The notes under the pieces are model-generated. The model was not told where the DNA came from and ran no database searches. It saw only the letters and a program-made list of their open reading frames with translations. Both the position numbers and the translations under genes were made by a program. This document shows positions 28,300-38,045 of a stretch of 64,000 nt of DNA, in pieces. The DNA is taken from assembly GCF_002950945.1 (NCBI RefSeq), contig NZ_CP012673.1, forward strand, positions 11,794,501-11,858,500. Reading direction: 5' to 3'. Position 1 is the stretch's first letter. Every line of letters begins with the position of its first letter. This DNA is from Sorangium cellulosum. Lineage in GTDB: Bacteria; Myxococcota_A; Polyangia; Polyangiales; Polyangiaceae.

Positions 28300-31200
28300 G
28301 CGGTCGCCTGGCGGCGCGGTCGTTCGGCGTGGCTCGGCCCCTGGCGAGGGCGAGCAGCGCGACGGCGAGGCTGCCGAGGCCGGCGGCCCACGGCTCCCCC
28401 GGCTGCCCGGGCGCCTCGGAGCAAGCGCAGCCGCGGCCGTAGAGGAGCACGTCGTCCGGCGCCGCCGCGCTGGCGACCCCGCCCATGCCACCGCCACCGC
28501 CGCCCCCTTCGCCGCTGCCGCCGCCGCCCGCGCTGGCGGCCCCGCCTGCGCCGCCGTCGCCGCCCGCGCCGCCCGCGCCGCCCGCGCCGCCCATGCCGCC
28601 CATGCCGCCGGCGCCGCCGCCCCCTTCGCCCTGCGGCATTCTCACGATCACGCCGTCCGACCCGCGGTCCGGAGAGAGCCCGGCGGCGGAGACCGCGCGC
28701 ACGCCGACGTAGTACTTCGCCCCGTCGAGGAGCGGCAGCCCGCCGATCGAGGCCTCGGAGACGTCGCCGACGTCCTGCCACGCCGGCGAGGTCACGTACT
28801 CCCCGCGGCCGCCGACGACCGCCACCTGGTAGGACACGGCGACGTCGACCGGCGACCACCGCACGTGGAGCGTGTCCCTGGTCTCGATCTCGTCGACGTC
28901 CCCCTCCCCGTCGGGCCTGCTCGGATCGACGTCCCACACGTGCGCGGGCGCGGGCAGGATCTCGTGCTGCAGGTTGTAGAGGTAGCCGTCGGCGACGCTC
29001 ACGACGATGTCGTCATGGCCGTCGCCGTCCGTGTCGGCGAGGATCGGCGAGCCCACCGGATCGCCGAACGCGTAGGACCACACGAGCCGCGCCGTGCACG
29101 CGTCGACCGCGTAGAGATGCCCGTTCGCCGAGCCGACCACGACGGTGGGCCCGGCGGACGCGCGCCCGGTGAGGTTGCCCGAGATCGCCACGTCGCCGAG
29201 CTGGCCCATGGAGGCGCCGGCGAGCGCCGCGGCCCGCTCATCGGCGAACGCGGCATCGCCTGCGAGGACGATCGAGGTCGACTGCCCGGCGGCGGAGGCG
29301 CCCAGCTCCGTGAACGTGAGGCGCGCCGGCCGTGCGAAGGACCCCTCGACCAGGAGGGACCTGCCGTCGCACCTGGCGATCGCGCCGTGCGGGAAGGGTC
29401 GGCTATCGTCCGTGCCCCTCCAGAGCGCGGTGCGCAGGTCGTGATGCAGCGTCCGGGCAGGGAAGCGCCCTCCCTGGAGCGTCATCTCGATCTGCTGGTC
29501 GCCGGACACATCGGCGAGGATCGGCATGAAGTAGGTGAGCGCCTCCGGGCTCTGACCGAGCAGGCTCCCGTCCCGCCCCGACAGCACCCGGGCGGCGTTG
29601 ATCGCGATCGCGACGTCGTCCGCGCCGTCGCCGTTCCAGTCGGCGATCGCGGCGGCCTGGGTCCCCGCCGAGGCGTCGATCCCGTGCCTCCAGCGCGTGC
29701 TGCCGTCGCGGTTGAACGCGAGGACATCGGTGCGCAGGGCCGTATCGGCCGTGACCGCCACGAGCTCGGGCGCGCGGTCTCCGTCGAGGTCGGCGTGCAG
29801 CACGTCCCACGCAGGCCGCTTCTCCACCAGCGTCTCGCCTGTCTGCGCGCCGCTCGCGTCGAGCGTCGCGACGGAGTACTTCGGCGGATCGACGATCGGG
29901 TGCCGCAGCCGGAAGCACGCGAGCGTCGCCGGCGAGCTGCCCTCGGCCGGCAGGATGGACGCGCCGAACGCGTCGCGCGCGCGCCAGGCGGCCTTGGCCG
30001 GGGCGACGTTGCTCGCGCCCTCGGCCGCGAGGTGGACGAGGTCCCCCCGGCTGTCGACGACGACCACGCCGGCCGCCCTGTCGTTCGGAAAGAGCTTGGC
30101 CGCGATCGGGGCCCGGCCAAAGTCGACGAACGCGCCCGGGCCGGTGCTGTAGCCGCCGGCGCGCAGCCCCGGCAGCACCTCGCGCCCCTCCTGCATGAGG
30201 TTCGTGGGCGCGAGCGACGCGTCGAGCAGCGTGACGAACCCGTCGTCGCGGGAGACGAGGACCTGCGGCGACGCCGGGGAGGCCGGGGCCGGCAGGTCGA
30301 GCGCCGCGATGCCGACGTCGGGCTCGACGGTGTAGACGGCGGTGGTCGAGGGCCCACCCGCGCTCACGTCGTACGCGGTGAGCGCCACCGGCTCCGTGGT
30401 CGTCTCGAGGATGAGCTCGCCGCGCCCGTCGCCCGTGAGGTCCGGCGTGACCAGCGAGAACGCGAGGCTCGTCGTGCGCGCTCGCGACCAGTCGACCCGC
30501 GTGCGCACCCGCTTGCCGTGGAGGGGCCAGAGCCGCTCCACGCGCCGCATCGATCCGCGCCTGAACCGGAACGCCGACACGCGCTCTTCGCGCGCCGTGA
30601 CGATCCACTGCTCGGCGCCGGTGCCCCCCGGGACCGCGCCCTGCGCGATCTCGTCGGGGATGGCGGCGAGCTCGGCGCCGGAGGCCGCGTCGAGCACGAA
30701 GGAGGTCCACCCGTCGGCCGTCTTGCCGCTCACCAGCACCTCGAGCGCGCCGTCGCCGTCGAGGTCCCACGCGAGGCGCGTCGGGGCGCGCGCATCGCCG
30801 CCCTCGTTGGGGCCGAGCGTCTTGCGCCACACGACCCCGATCGAGGGCGTCTCGCCCGGCCTGTACGCGAGCAGGAAGACCTCGCGCGTCCCCTGCACAC
30901 CGACGATCCGGTTCTGCAAGCAGAGCGCGCGCTGGGCGGGGCTCGACGGATCGCCGACGGTCACGGCCTCGCACACCGCGCCGCCGAGGTACACGCCGAT
31001 GCGTGCCGACTCCGCGATGGCGTCCCCCGTCCCCGAGACGAAGAACATCTGATCGTGAGAGGAGACCAGGAGATCGGCTGTCCCGTCTCCATTCCAGTCG
31101 CCCACCGTGTCGACCCCGGTATTGCAATGCTGGCGCGGCGGGAGGGAGGGCAGCTTCTCGACCGCGCTGAACCCCCGCGCGAAGCTGTAGATCACGCCCG

Positions 31201-31759
31201 GGCTGGCGGTGGTCACCGAGCAGCAGCCGCACTCGTCGAGGAAGAGATCGAGGCCGCCGTCGCCGTCGAAGTCGGCGAGGCGCGCGGCGCCGAGCGTCCC
31301 GAGCTCCGTCGCGCTGTCGAGCCACAGGATGGCGCCGCTCTCGCCGTCGATGACCGCCGCCCCCGCGCCGGTCAGCACCACCGCCTCGAGCCGCCCGTCG
31401 CCGTCGAGATCCTCGACGGCGTGCACCGCCTGGAACCCGAGCGGGGACGTCCTCCAGCGGTAGTTTCCCTGCGGATCCGAGAGCACCGCGCGGCCGCCGG
31501 ACACGAACAGGACGTCGGTCTCGCCATCCTGGTCCACGTCGCCGGCGAACACCTTGGACTGCGTGAGCGCGCCGCCGAGGTACGCCCGCCAGTAGGGCGC
31601 CGGCTTCACGATATTGCTGGTCGACTCCGTGGCGCCCGTGCGTTGGGGGTCATGACGGGCAGATCGCCAGTCGGCGGCGGCGGAACCGCCATCCAGCAGG
31701 AGCGCGGCGCACACCGAGGCCGCCGCCGCGCCGCGTGTTACGAAGGACGATCGTTCCAT
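28289..31759 (-). CDS. FG-GAP/VCBS repeat surface protein with MYXO-CTERM-like anchor
   Basis: 1156 aa from the second ATG, with a signal peptide (to about residue 28). At least eight FG-GAP/VCBS-type calcium-loop repeats are visible (DLDGDGRLEAVVL, DFDGDGGLDLFL, DWNGDGTADLLV, DTDGDGHDDIVV), consistent with beta-propellers. A fibronectin type III-like domain follows near 950-1040, then a Gly/Met/Ala-rich spacer. The C-terminus has GCACSE, a hydrophobic stretch and Arg, the MYXO-CTERM sorting layout. Inference: cell-surface anchored adhesion or matrix protein. Divergent from the Wzc gene. Confidence 0.85.
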   Translation of the reverse strand: MERSSFVTRGAAAASVCAALLLDGGSAAADWRSARHDPQRTGATESTSNIVKPAPYWRAYLGGALTQSKVFAGDVDQDGETDVLFVSGGRAVLSDPQGNYRWRTSPLGFQAVHAVEDLDGDGRLEAVVLTGAGAAVIDGESGAILWLDSATELGTLGAARLADFDGDGGLDLFLDECGCCSVTTASPGVIYSFARGFSAVEKLPSLPPRQHCNTGVDTVGDWNGDGTADLLVSSHDQMFFVSGTGDAIAESARIGVYLGGAVCEAVTVGDPSSPAQRALCLQNRIVGVQGTREVFLLAYRPGETPSIGVVWRKTLGPNEGGDARAPTRLAWDLDGDGALEVLVSGKTADGWTSFVLDAASGAELAAIPDEIAQGAVPGGTGAEQWIVTAREERVSAFRFRRGSMRRVERLWPLHGKRVRTRVDWSRARTTSLAFSLVTPDLTGDGRGELILETTTEPVALTAYDVSAGGPSTTAVYTVEPDVGIAALDLPAPASPASPQVLVSRDDGFVTLLDASLAPTNLMQEGREVLPGLRAGGYSTGPGAFVDFGRAPIAAKLFPNDRAAGVVVVDSRGDLVHLAAEGASNVAPAKAAWRARDAFGASILPAEGSSPATLACFRLRHPIVDPPKYSVATLDASGAQTGETLVEKRPAWDVLHADLDGDRAPELVAVTADTALRTDVLAFNRDGSTRWRHGIDASAGTQAAAIADWNGDGADDVAIAINAARVLSGRDGSLLGQSPEALTYFMPILADVSGDQQIEMTLQGGRFPARTLHHDLRTALWRGTDDSRPFPHGAIARCDGRSLLVEGSFARPARLTFTELGASAAGQSTSIVLAGDAAFADERAAALAGASMGQLGDVAISGNLTGRASAGPTVVVGSANGHLYAVDACTARLVWSYAFGDPVGSPILADTDGDGHDDIVVSVADGYLYNLQHEILPAPAHVWDVDPSRPDGEGDVDEIETRDTLHVRWSPVDVAVSYQVAVVGGRGEYVTSPAWQDVGDVSEASIGGLPLLDGAKYYVGVRAVSAAGLSPDRGSDGVIVRMPQGEGGGGAGGMGGMGGAGGAGGAGGDGGAGGAASAGGGGSGEGGGGGGGMGGVASAAAPDDVLLYGRGCACSEAPGQPGEPWAAGLGSLAVALLALARGRATPNDRAARRPLTG

Positions 31760-31780
31760 TCTGGTTGTCCCGGCGCGCAT

Positions 31781-32019
31781 CCCCGCCGCTGCCGCGCGGC
31801 CGGAGTGTACCTGATCGTTGCGGAGGTACCACCGCGCACGAATGTGTCATACCTCGCCGCTGCCGCGTCGCCGGCGCCGCGGTAGCCGGACATGCACACA
31901 TTGTACTACATCCACTCCCTATTCGGAGCGCCGGCTTGAATTTCGGGGGCCCGGGAAGCACCTTAGCCCCCCACGCGGACCTCTACCCTCGGAAGAACGC
32001 GCCCGCGCGCGCCTGACTT
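31781..32019. promoter_or_regulatory. Divergent regulatory region, FG-GAP gene and wzc
   Basis: 239 bp, less GC-rich than the surroundings, with CACATTGTACTACATCC near 31900. It must hold both promoters. No clear boxes or dyads were assigned. Confidence 0.4.
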
Positions 32020-34305
32020 ATGGCCGACGAAAGCAGAGCTTCCTCCACGACCGCCCCTCGCGATGACGCCTCTGGCGAGCGCGGTTTCGACCTCGTTGTG
32101 GCCTTGCGCACGGTCAGCAAGCACTGGGCCATCGCGTTGACGACCCTGATCTTCGTCGCGCTCAGCGTCACGTTTTACACGCTCGGGCAGAAGAAGATCT
32201 ATCAGTCGTCGGCCACGGTGCAGTTCGACCCGAACCCGCCGCGGCCGCTCGGCCGCGGCGTCGACACCGTGGTCGACATGGGGGCTGGCTCGTACTGGAA
32301 CAACCGCGAGTACTACGAGACTCAGTACAAGGTCATCCGGTCGATGCGGGTGGCGACGGCGGTGGTCGCCCAGCTCAACCTGCAGAACGACGTCTACTTC
32401 CTGGACAACCTCCCGAAGGACGCGGCGCCTCCCCCGGCGAAGAGCGTGAGCCCCGAGGAGGCGGCGACCCTCCTGCGCGACCGGCTCTCGGTCGAGCCGG
32501 TGAAGGACAGCCGCCTCGCCGTGCTCCGCTACGAAGACGCGGATCGCGAGCGGGCGCAGCGCGTCCTCTCCACGGCGATCGACGTCTACGTCGAGCAGAA
32601 CCTCGACGACGCGCTCGCCTCGACGAACTCGGCGGTCGACTGGCTGCGGACGCAGCTCGACAAGCTGAAGAACGATCTCGAGGCGAGCGAGACGTCGCTC
32701 CACGAGTACAAGCTCACCAAGAACATCCTCGACGTCGATTTCGAGGATCAGTCGAACCTGCTCCGCGAGGAGATGAAGCAGATCAACGACGCCCTCACCG
32801 CCGTGCGCACGCGGCGCGAGGAGTTCGCCGCGCGGAACCACGAGCTGTCGAAGCTCGATCCGAACAGCCCGCTCGATCTCCCTGCGTCCGAGCTCATCCA
32901 GAGCCCGGTCCTCCAGATGCTGCGCGCGCGCCACGAGGAGTGCGTCCGTGAGCGCGACGCGCTCATCGGCTCTGGAAAGGGGGAGAATCATCCGGAGGTC
33001 CGCGCCGCGACCGAGCGGCTCGCCGCGAACAGGAACTCGCTGATCGCGGAGATCAAGAACGTTCAGGGCGCCGTGAACCGCGATCTCGCGATCGTGAAGC
33101 GCCAGGAAGCCGGCCTCGTGACGCTGTTCGAGGACGCGAAGAAGCAGGCGTTCGAGCTGAACTCTCTCAAGATCGAGTACGACCGCCTCCGCAGGACCAA
33201 GGACAACACGGAGAAGCTCTATCAGCTCGTCCTGGAGCGCACGAAGGAGAGCGACCTGCAGCGCATGCTGCGGGTGAACAACATCCGTGTCCTCGACAGG
33301 CCCGATGTCCCGCTCGTCCCGCTCCGGCCCCGCGTGGCGGTGAACATCGTCGTGGGCATCCTCGCCGGGCTGCTGCTCGGGGTCGGCGCAGCGCTGGCGC
33401 GGGCGATGCTCGATCGCACGCTGAAGACCCCGGTCCAGATCGAGCGGGAGCTCGGGCTGCCGTTCCTCGGCCTGGTCCCGGCGTTCGACAGGCGGGAGAA
33501 GGAGACCGCCCTGCGCAAGGGGCGCCGCCGCGGCAAGCTCGCGGTCGACTCGAGCCGGCGCGAGCTCCTCGTCCACGACCAGCCGACGAGCGGGATCGCC
33601 GAGGCGGCGCGCGCGATCCGGACCAACCTGCTCTTCATGTCGCCCGACCGGCCCTACAAGACGCTCCTCGTCGCGAGCGCCGGCCCCAGCGAGGGCAAGA
33701 CGACGGTGTGCTGCTACATCGCCGTCGCGATGGCGCAGGCCGGGCAGCGGGTCGTCCTCATCGACTGCGATCTCCGCCGGCCGCGGCTCCACCAGGTCTT
33801 CGGGAAGGGCCCGGAGATCGGCGTCACGAGCGCGCTGCTGGACGAGTCCGTGGTGGACGACGAGGGCGCGCTCAGGACCGAGGTGGAGAACCTCTACGTC
33901 ATCCCCGCGGGCCCCATCCCGCCGAACCCGGCGGAGCTCCTGCACAGCGATCGCTTCAAGGCGCTGCTCCGCAAGCTCCAGGATCGATTCGACCGGGTGA
34001 TCATCGACAGCCCCCCGCTCGTGGCGGTCACCGACGGCACGGTGCTGTCGACGCTGGTCGACGGCACCGTGCTCGTCGTGCGCGCCTCCGCCACGACGCA
34101 CGACTTCGCGCACCACGGGATCCGGTCGCTGCGCGACGTCGGCGGCAACGTCATCGGGGCCGTGTTGAACGCCGTCGACCTGGCCCGGCAGGAATACGGC
34201 TTCTACCACTACTACGGCTACAAGAAGGACGGCTACTACGAGGCGGCTCCCGAGGCGGCGCCCCCCGAGAGGGCGGAGCCTCCCCCGCCCGCCCTGCCGA
34301 ACTGA
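32020..34305 (+). CDS. Polysaccharide co-polymerase with BY-type tyrosine kinase (Wzc-like)
   Basis: 761 aa. A Wzz domain with membrane helices near 36-56 and 440-465 flanks a large coiled-coil periplasmic region (about 205-400). The cytosolic kinase domain has Walker A ASAGPSEGKT (552-561), Walker A' LIDCDLRRPR (about 580-590) and Walker B IIDSPP. The C-terminus has a tyrosine cluster (residues 726-740, seven Tyr), the autophosphorylation site that controls oligomer state and chain length. Inner-membrane partner of a Wzy polymerase and Wza-type exporter. The next gene is a polymerase-like protein 12 bp away, so they are probably co-transcribed. Confidence 0.93.
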   Translation: MADESRASSTTAPRDDASGERGFDLVVALRTVSKHWAIALTTLIFVALSVTFYTLGQKKIYQSSATVQFDPNPPRPLGRGVDTVVDMGAGSYWNNREYYETQYKVIRSMRVATAVVAQLNLQNDVYFLDNLPKDAAPPPAKSVSPEEAATLLRDRLSVEPVKDSRLAVLRYEDADRERAQRVLSTAIDVYVEQNLDDALASTNSAVDWLRTQLDKLKNDLEASETSLHEYKLTKNILDVDFEDQSNLLREEMKQINDALTAVRTRREEFAARNHELSKLDPNSPLDLPASELIQSPVLQMLRARHEECVRERDALIGSGKGENHPEVRAATERLAANRNSLIAEIKNVQGAVNRDLAIVKRQEAGLVTLFEDAKKQAFELNSLKIEYDRLRRTKDNTEKLYQLVLERTKESDLQRMLRVNNIRVLDRPDVPLVPLRPRVAVNIVVGILAGLLLGVGAALARAMLDRTLKTPVQIERELGLPFLGLVPAFDRREKETALRKGRRRGKLAVDSSRRELLVHDQPTSGIAEAARAIRTNLLFMSPDRPYKTLLVASAGPSEGKTTVCCYIAVAMAQAGQRVVLIDCDLRRPRLHQVFGKGPEIGVTSALLDESVVDDEGALRTEVENLYVIPAGPIPPNPAELLHSDRFKALLRKLQDRFDRVIIDSPPLVAVTDGTVLSTLVDGTVLVVRASATTHDFAHHGIRSLRDVGGNVIGAVLNAVDLARQEYGFYHYYGYKKDGYYEAAPEAAPPERAEPPPPALPN

Positions 34306-34317
34306 GGAGCACCGACA

Positions 34318-35862
34318 TTGCTGTCTGCACGGCTCCCCAGCGCACGCGGCGCTCAACGCGCCGCCGGGTCGGCCCCTGCGAGCGCGAAGCAGCGCTCTCG
34401 GCTGCTCGTGACGATGGTCGTCGCGGCGCTGGCGGCGGTCGGTCCCATCGCGGAGGGAGCGATCGGACAGGGGCGCGGGTGGACCATCGGCCTCCTGCTC
34501 ATGCTGATCGCTCCGTCGCTCGCCCGCGCCGGCGGGCCTCGCTTCCACCCGATGGACCCGGAGACGTACATCCCGGCCTGCTACTTCCTCAGCACCGGCT
34601 ACACGCCCCTCCTCGGGATCCTGAAGTCCGCCGACTTCTCCCTGTCGACCCGCGACGCGGCGGCGATGCAGCTGGCCTATGCCGGCGCGATCGGCTGCGC
34701 CCTCGCGTGCACCGCGCTGAGCCGTGTGTGGGAGCCGCCGAACGTGGAGCGCATGGTCCCGCTGCGCAGCCCGAGGGCGCTCCTGGACCAGGACTGGGGG
34801 GCGATCGCCGTCGGGGCCGTCGGGCTGGCGCTCGTCGGCGCGTGGCTCGCCTCGGTGGGCCTGGGGCGCATCATGACGGTCGATTACGGCGCGACGCACC
34901 TCGAGGAGGACGGCAAAGGGCTGCTCACCTCAGGCTGGTACTTGATCCGTTTCGCGCTCGTCTACTGCTTTCTCCGGTTCGCGTCGCTTCGCAAGGTCGG
35001 CCTCCCCGCGCCGAAGGTGCTGTTGCTCGTGGGGGCATGTCTGCTCGGGAGCATTCTCTTCCAGACGATGATGGGTCGGCGGGGGCCGCTCGTCTGGACC
35101 GCCCTCTCGATCGTCCTCGCCTTCCACGCCTACGGCATCCAGCTCCGCCGCCTGTGGCTGGCCGTCGGGGTGGTGGGCGCGCTCTTCTATGGCGTCGCCC
35201 TCGAGGGCGCCCGCGCCCAGCAGGGCAGAGGGTTCGACGCGCAGATCGCCTCGGCGATCCTGCACCTCGAGCAGAAGAACCTGCTCGAGGTCAACGAGTT
35301 CGAGCGCGTTTACGACAACATCGTCATCGTGGCGAACGACAGGCCCCCGATCCTCGAATACCCGGGAGAGAGCTGGATCAACGCGGCTCTCATCCTGGTA
35401 CCGAGGCCGGTCTGGGGCGAGCGGCCGCTCGCCGTGTCGCAGCGTTACGTCAACTGGATCGCGCCCGACTTCGCGCGCCACGGCGGCGGATTCGCGATGA
35501 ACGCCGCCGCGGAAGGGTTCCTGAACCTGGGCTTGCTCGGCGCGGGCATCGAGGTCGCGGTGTTCTGCGCGCTCTTCTTCATGCACCCGATCAACGTGGC
35601 GGCGGGGCGTGACACGCCGCTGCTCATCCGCACCGGCGGCGCGTGCCTCACCTCGTTTGCCTACAATCAGTTCCGGGGCGAGCTCACCGGGGTGCTCAAG
35701 ATCACGGTCTCGCTGGGGATCGCGCTGCTCGGGGCGCTCCTGTTCACCACGGTCGTGAGGCACCTCCGCCGCCGGCTCTCGGTCCTCGGCCCGTCGCGCC
35801 GCCGGCCTCTGCGGAACCTGCGCAACACACGCCTCGGTCAGCCGTCGACGCCCGGCGGCTAG
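34318..35862 (+). CDS. Polysaccharide repeat-unit polymerase-like membrane protein (Wzy-type)
   Basis: 514-aa integral membrane protein with about ten to twelve hydrophobic segments and a large soluble loop (about 300-390, ENEFERVYDN-like region and PRPVWGERPLAVS). The layout matches oligosaccharide repeat-unit polymerases. The TTG at 34318 gives the longest product; an in-frame ATG at 34414 is an alternative start. Being adjacent to the Wzc kinase supports a role in exopolysaccharide polymerisation, alongside the WzyC-type protein at 25.6 kb. Confidence 0.75.
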   Translation: MLSARLPSARGAQRAAGSAPASAKQRSRLLVTMVVAALAAVGPIAEGAIGQGRGWTIGLLLMLIAPSLARAGGPRFHPMDPETYIPACYFLSTGYTPLLGILKSADFSLSTRDAAAMQLAYAGAIGCALACTALSRVWEPPNVERMVPLRSPRALLDQDWGAIAVGAVGLALVGAWLASVGLGRIMTVDYGATHLEEDGKGLLTSGWYLIRFALVYCFLRFASLRKVGLPAPKVLLLVGACLLGSILFQTMMGRRGPLVWTALSIVLAFHAYGIQLRRLWLAVGVVGALFYGVALEGARAQQGRGFDAQIASAILHLEQKNLLEVNEFERVYDNIVIVANDRPPILEYPGESWINAALILVPRPVWGERPLAVSQRYVNWIAPDFARHGGGFAMNAAAEGFLNLGLLGAGIEVAVFCALFFMHPINVAAGRDTPLLIRTGGACLTSFAYNQFRGELTGVLKITVSLGIALLGALLFTTVVRHLRRRLSVLGPSRRRPLRNLRNTRLGQPSTPGG

Positions 35863-35984
35863 CGCGCGTCCGTATGGTATGGTCGCGCCGCGCGGCGCTT
35901 GCCGCGGGCGATCGAGCCCTTCCTTGCAGGAGCTCCCGCCAGGCGGACCCGACCCGACGACCTGACCGAAGAGCCACGCGGCCC

Positions 35985-37232
35985 ATGCGCATCCTCTACG
36001 TCTCCCCGTATTTTCCCCCCGAACCGGGGGCCCCTGCTGCGCGCGTGTCGGAGCTCGCCCGAGCCTGGCAGCGCGCAGGGCACGAGGTCACGGTCCTCAC
36101 GGGCATGCCGAACCACCCGACCGGCGTGATCCCGCCCGACTACCAGGGCCGGATCCGCGTCGAGGAGGACTTCCACGGCGTCCGGGTCCTCCGCACGTGG
36201 ATCTACGCCGCCGCCAACCGCGGCAAGGTGCGCCGCTCGCTCGCCTACGGGTCCTTCGCGCTGTCCGCGCTCACGCTCGCGCAGGTCGGTTTGCCGCAAG
36301 CCGATGTGCTCATCGCGACGAGCCCCCAGTTCCTCTCCGCCGCGGCCGGCTACGGCATCGCCGCGCTCCGCCGGCTCCCGTTCGTGTTCGAGGTGCGCGA
36401 TCTCTGGCCCGAGTCGATCGTGGCGGTGGGCGCGTTGCCGGCGGACCACGCGGTCGTTCGCGGGCTCACGCTGGTCGAGGAGCACCTCTACCGGGTGGCC
36501 GACGAGATCGTCGTCGTCACGCAGCGCTTCCGCGAGAGGCTCGTCGAGCGGGGGGTGCCCGCCGAGAAGATCGAGATCATCCGCAACGGCGTCGACCTCG
36601 GTCGCTTCACGCCGGCCTCGCGCGACACGCCCCTCCGCGCGAGGCTCGGCTTCGGCGAGCGCGTCGTCGTGGCGTACGTGGGCACGCACGGGATGGCGCA
36701 CGGCCTCTCCGCCGTGCTCGACGTGGCGAGCGGCCTCCGCGCGCGCGACGACATCCGGTTCCTGTTCGTCGGCGAGGGCGCGGAGCGCGCCAGCCTGGAG
36801 GCGCGCGCGCGGCAGCTCGGGCTCACCAACGTCACCTTCCTCGGCGCGCTCTCGCGCGACCTGATCCCCGAGGTGTACGCCACGGCCGACATCTGCCTGG
36901 TCCCGCTCCGCAAGGCGGAGCTCTTCCAGACGGTCATCCCCTCGAAGATCTTCGAGATCCTCGGCATGGCGCGGCCGATCGTGATCTCGGTCGACGGCGA
37001 GGCGCGGTCGATCATCGAGGAGGCGCGCGCGGGCATCTTCGCTCCCCCCGAGGACGTGCCGGCCATGACGGAGTCCATCGTCGATCTCGCCTCGGATCCC
37101 GCGAAGCGGGGGCGCATGGGCGAGGACGGGCGGGCCTACGTGATCCGCTCGTTCGATCGCGACACGCTCGCGCGCGAGTACGTGGATCTGCTGGAGCGCG
37201 TGCTGCGTCGCGCGGACCGCGCGCGACGCTGA
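35985..37232 (+). CDS. Glycosyltransferase family 4 (WcaI-like)
   Basis: 415 aa. The N-terminal Rossmann domain begins MRILYVSPYFPPEPG, with FEVRDLWPES and RNGVDLGRFTP as the family landmarks. The C-terminal GT4 domain has FVGEGAERASLEA and KIFEILGMARPIV, the nucleotide-sugar binding region. Retaining GT-B enzyme, likely acting on the lipid-linked polysaccharide unit at the inner membrane. ATG 35985 was chosen because it starts the first beta-strand; the 120-bp gap to the polymerase allows an operon. Confidence 0.92.
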   Translation: MRILYVSPYFPPEPGAPAARVSELARAWQRAGHEVTVLTGMPNHPTGVIPPDYQGRIRVEEDFHGVRVLRTWIYAAANRGKVRRSLAYGSFALSALTLAQVGLPQADVLIATSPQFLSAAAGYGIAALRRLPFVFEVRDLWPESIVAVGALPADHAVVRGLTLVEEHLYRVADEIVVVTQRFRERLVERGVPAEKIEIIRNGVDLGRFTPASRDTPLRARLGFGERVVVAYVGTHGMAHGLSAVLDVASGLRARDDIRFLFVGEGAERASLEARARQLGLTNVTFLGALSRDLIPEVYATADICLVPLRKAELFQTVIPSKIFEILGMARPIVISVDGEARSIIEEARAGIFAPPEDVPAMTESIVDLASDPAKRGRMGEDGRAYVIRSFDRDTLAREYVDLLERVLRRADRARR

Positions 37233-37243
37233 TCAGATAAGGC

Positions 37244-37993
37244 CTAATCGCGCAGCAGGCTGCCGGTGAGCGAGATGCGGAACGGCGCGAGCGCCTCGAC
37301 CTTGTCGAGCACGAGGTGCATCGCCATGACCGCCTGGTGCACCCCCGGAAACAGCACGGTATACGTCGGGTGGTCCACCCCGGTATAGAGCTTCTCCACG
37401 CGGAAGCCCGTCTCCTTGGCGATCCGGTCCACGGCCCACACCGTGTTCATACGAAAGTAGGTGGGGTAAGCATCGCCTCTGCTGGTCGTGCTGGATTTGG
37501 ACCGCAGCAGGCCCACGTAGAGCTTGTGGAACCAGTACGGCGTCAGGTGCGTCGCGATGCCCGTATAAGAGGCGAGGTTCGGCGCCGTGAACACGAACCG
37601 TCCCCCCGGGCGCAGCAGCCGATGCGCCTCGCGCATCACCGCCTCGGGCTTCTCCAGGTGCTCGAGCAGGTGATCCGCGGCGATCACGTCCACGCAGCCG
37701 TCCGGCAGCGGGATCGACTCGCCGTAGGCGCAAACGTGGTGCGGTGCCGGGTTGCGCGCGAGCGCCTGCTCGTCCGGATCGACGGCGTAGATGGTCTTGC
37801 CGTCGAGCGGCACGGTCGCCACCTTGCCGAACCATAACGGCCCGCTGCCCAGGTGGATCACGTCCTTCGCCGGCGCGACCGCCTCATCCACCATCCCCTG
37901 GTAGACCTTCCAGTAATGCGGCCGGTCGGTGAACCGATAATAAAATTCGTGTGTCTTCTTGTTGAAGTCGACGATATTGCGGAGGATCCCCAC
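37244..37993 (-). CDS. Class I SAM-dependent methyltransferase
   Basis: 249 aa. SAM motif IHLGSGPLWFGK (about 46-57), acidic residue in YAVDPDEQ, then ADHLLEHLEKPE and LLRPGGRFVFTAPN typical of Methyltransf_11. The substrate is unknown; its position among glycan genes suggests sugar or lipid O-methylation. It ends 11 bp from the convergent GT4 stop. Confidence 0.85.
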   Translation of the reverse strand: MGILRNIVDFNKKTHEFYYRFTDRPHYWKVYQGMVDEAVAPAKDVIHLGSGPLWFGKVATVPLDGKTIYAVDPDEQALARNPAPHHVCAYGESIPLPDGCVDVIAADHLLEHLEKPEAVMREAHRLLRPGGRFVFTAPNLASYTGIATHLTPYWFHKLYVGLLRSKSSTTSRGDAYPTYFRMNTVWAVDRIAKETGFRVEKLYTGVDHPTYTVLFPGVHQAVMAMHLVLDKVEALAPFRISLTGSLLRD

Positions 37994-38005
37994 GGCGTCC
38001 TTGAG

Positions 38006-38034
38006 GCATCCGGCGTCGCGACGACGCCGGATGC
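38006..38034 (-). terminator. Hairpin between wecA-like gene and methyltransferase
   Basis: Perfect 13-bp inverted repeat (38006-38018 with 38022-38034), 3-nt loop, 11 bp downstream of the wecA-like stop and ahead of the methyltransferase start. No T-run. May attenuate read-through. Confidence 0.5.
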
Positions 38035-38045
38035 GGGAAGAAGGT

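Noticed and set aside
32020..34899. Long minus-strand frame opposite the Wzc-like gene
   Set aside because: Antisense shadow: Arg/Asp/Leu-rich and without domain structure, while the plus strand encodes clear kinase motifs.
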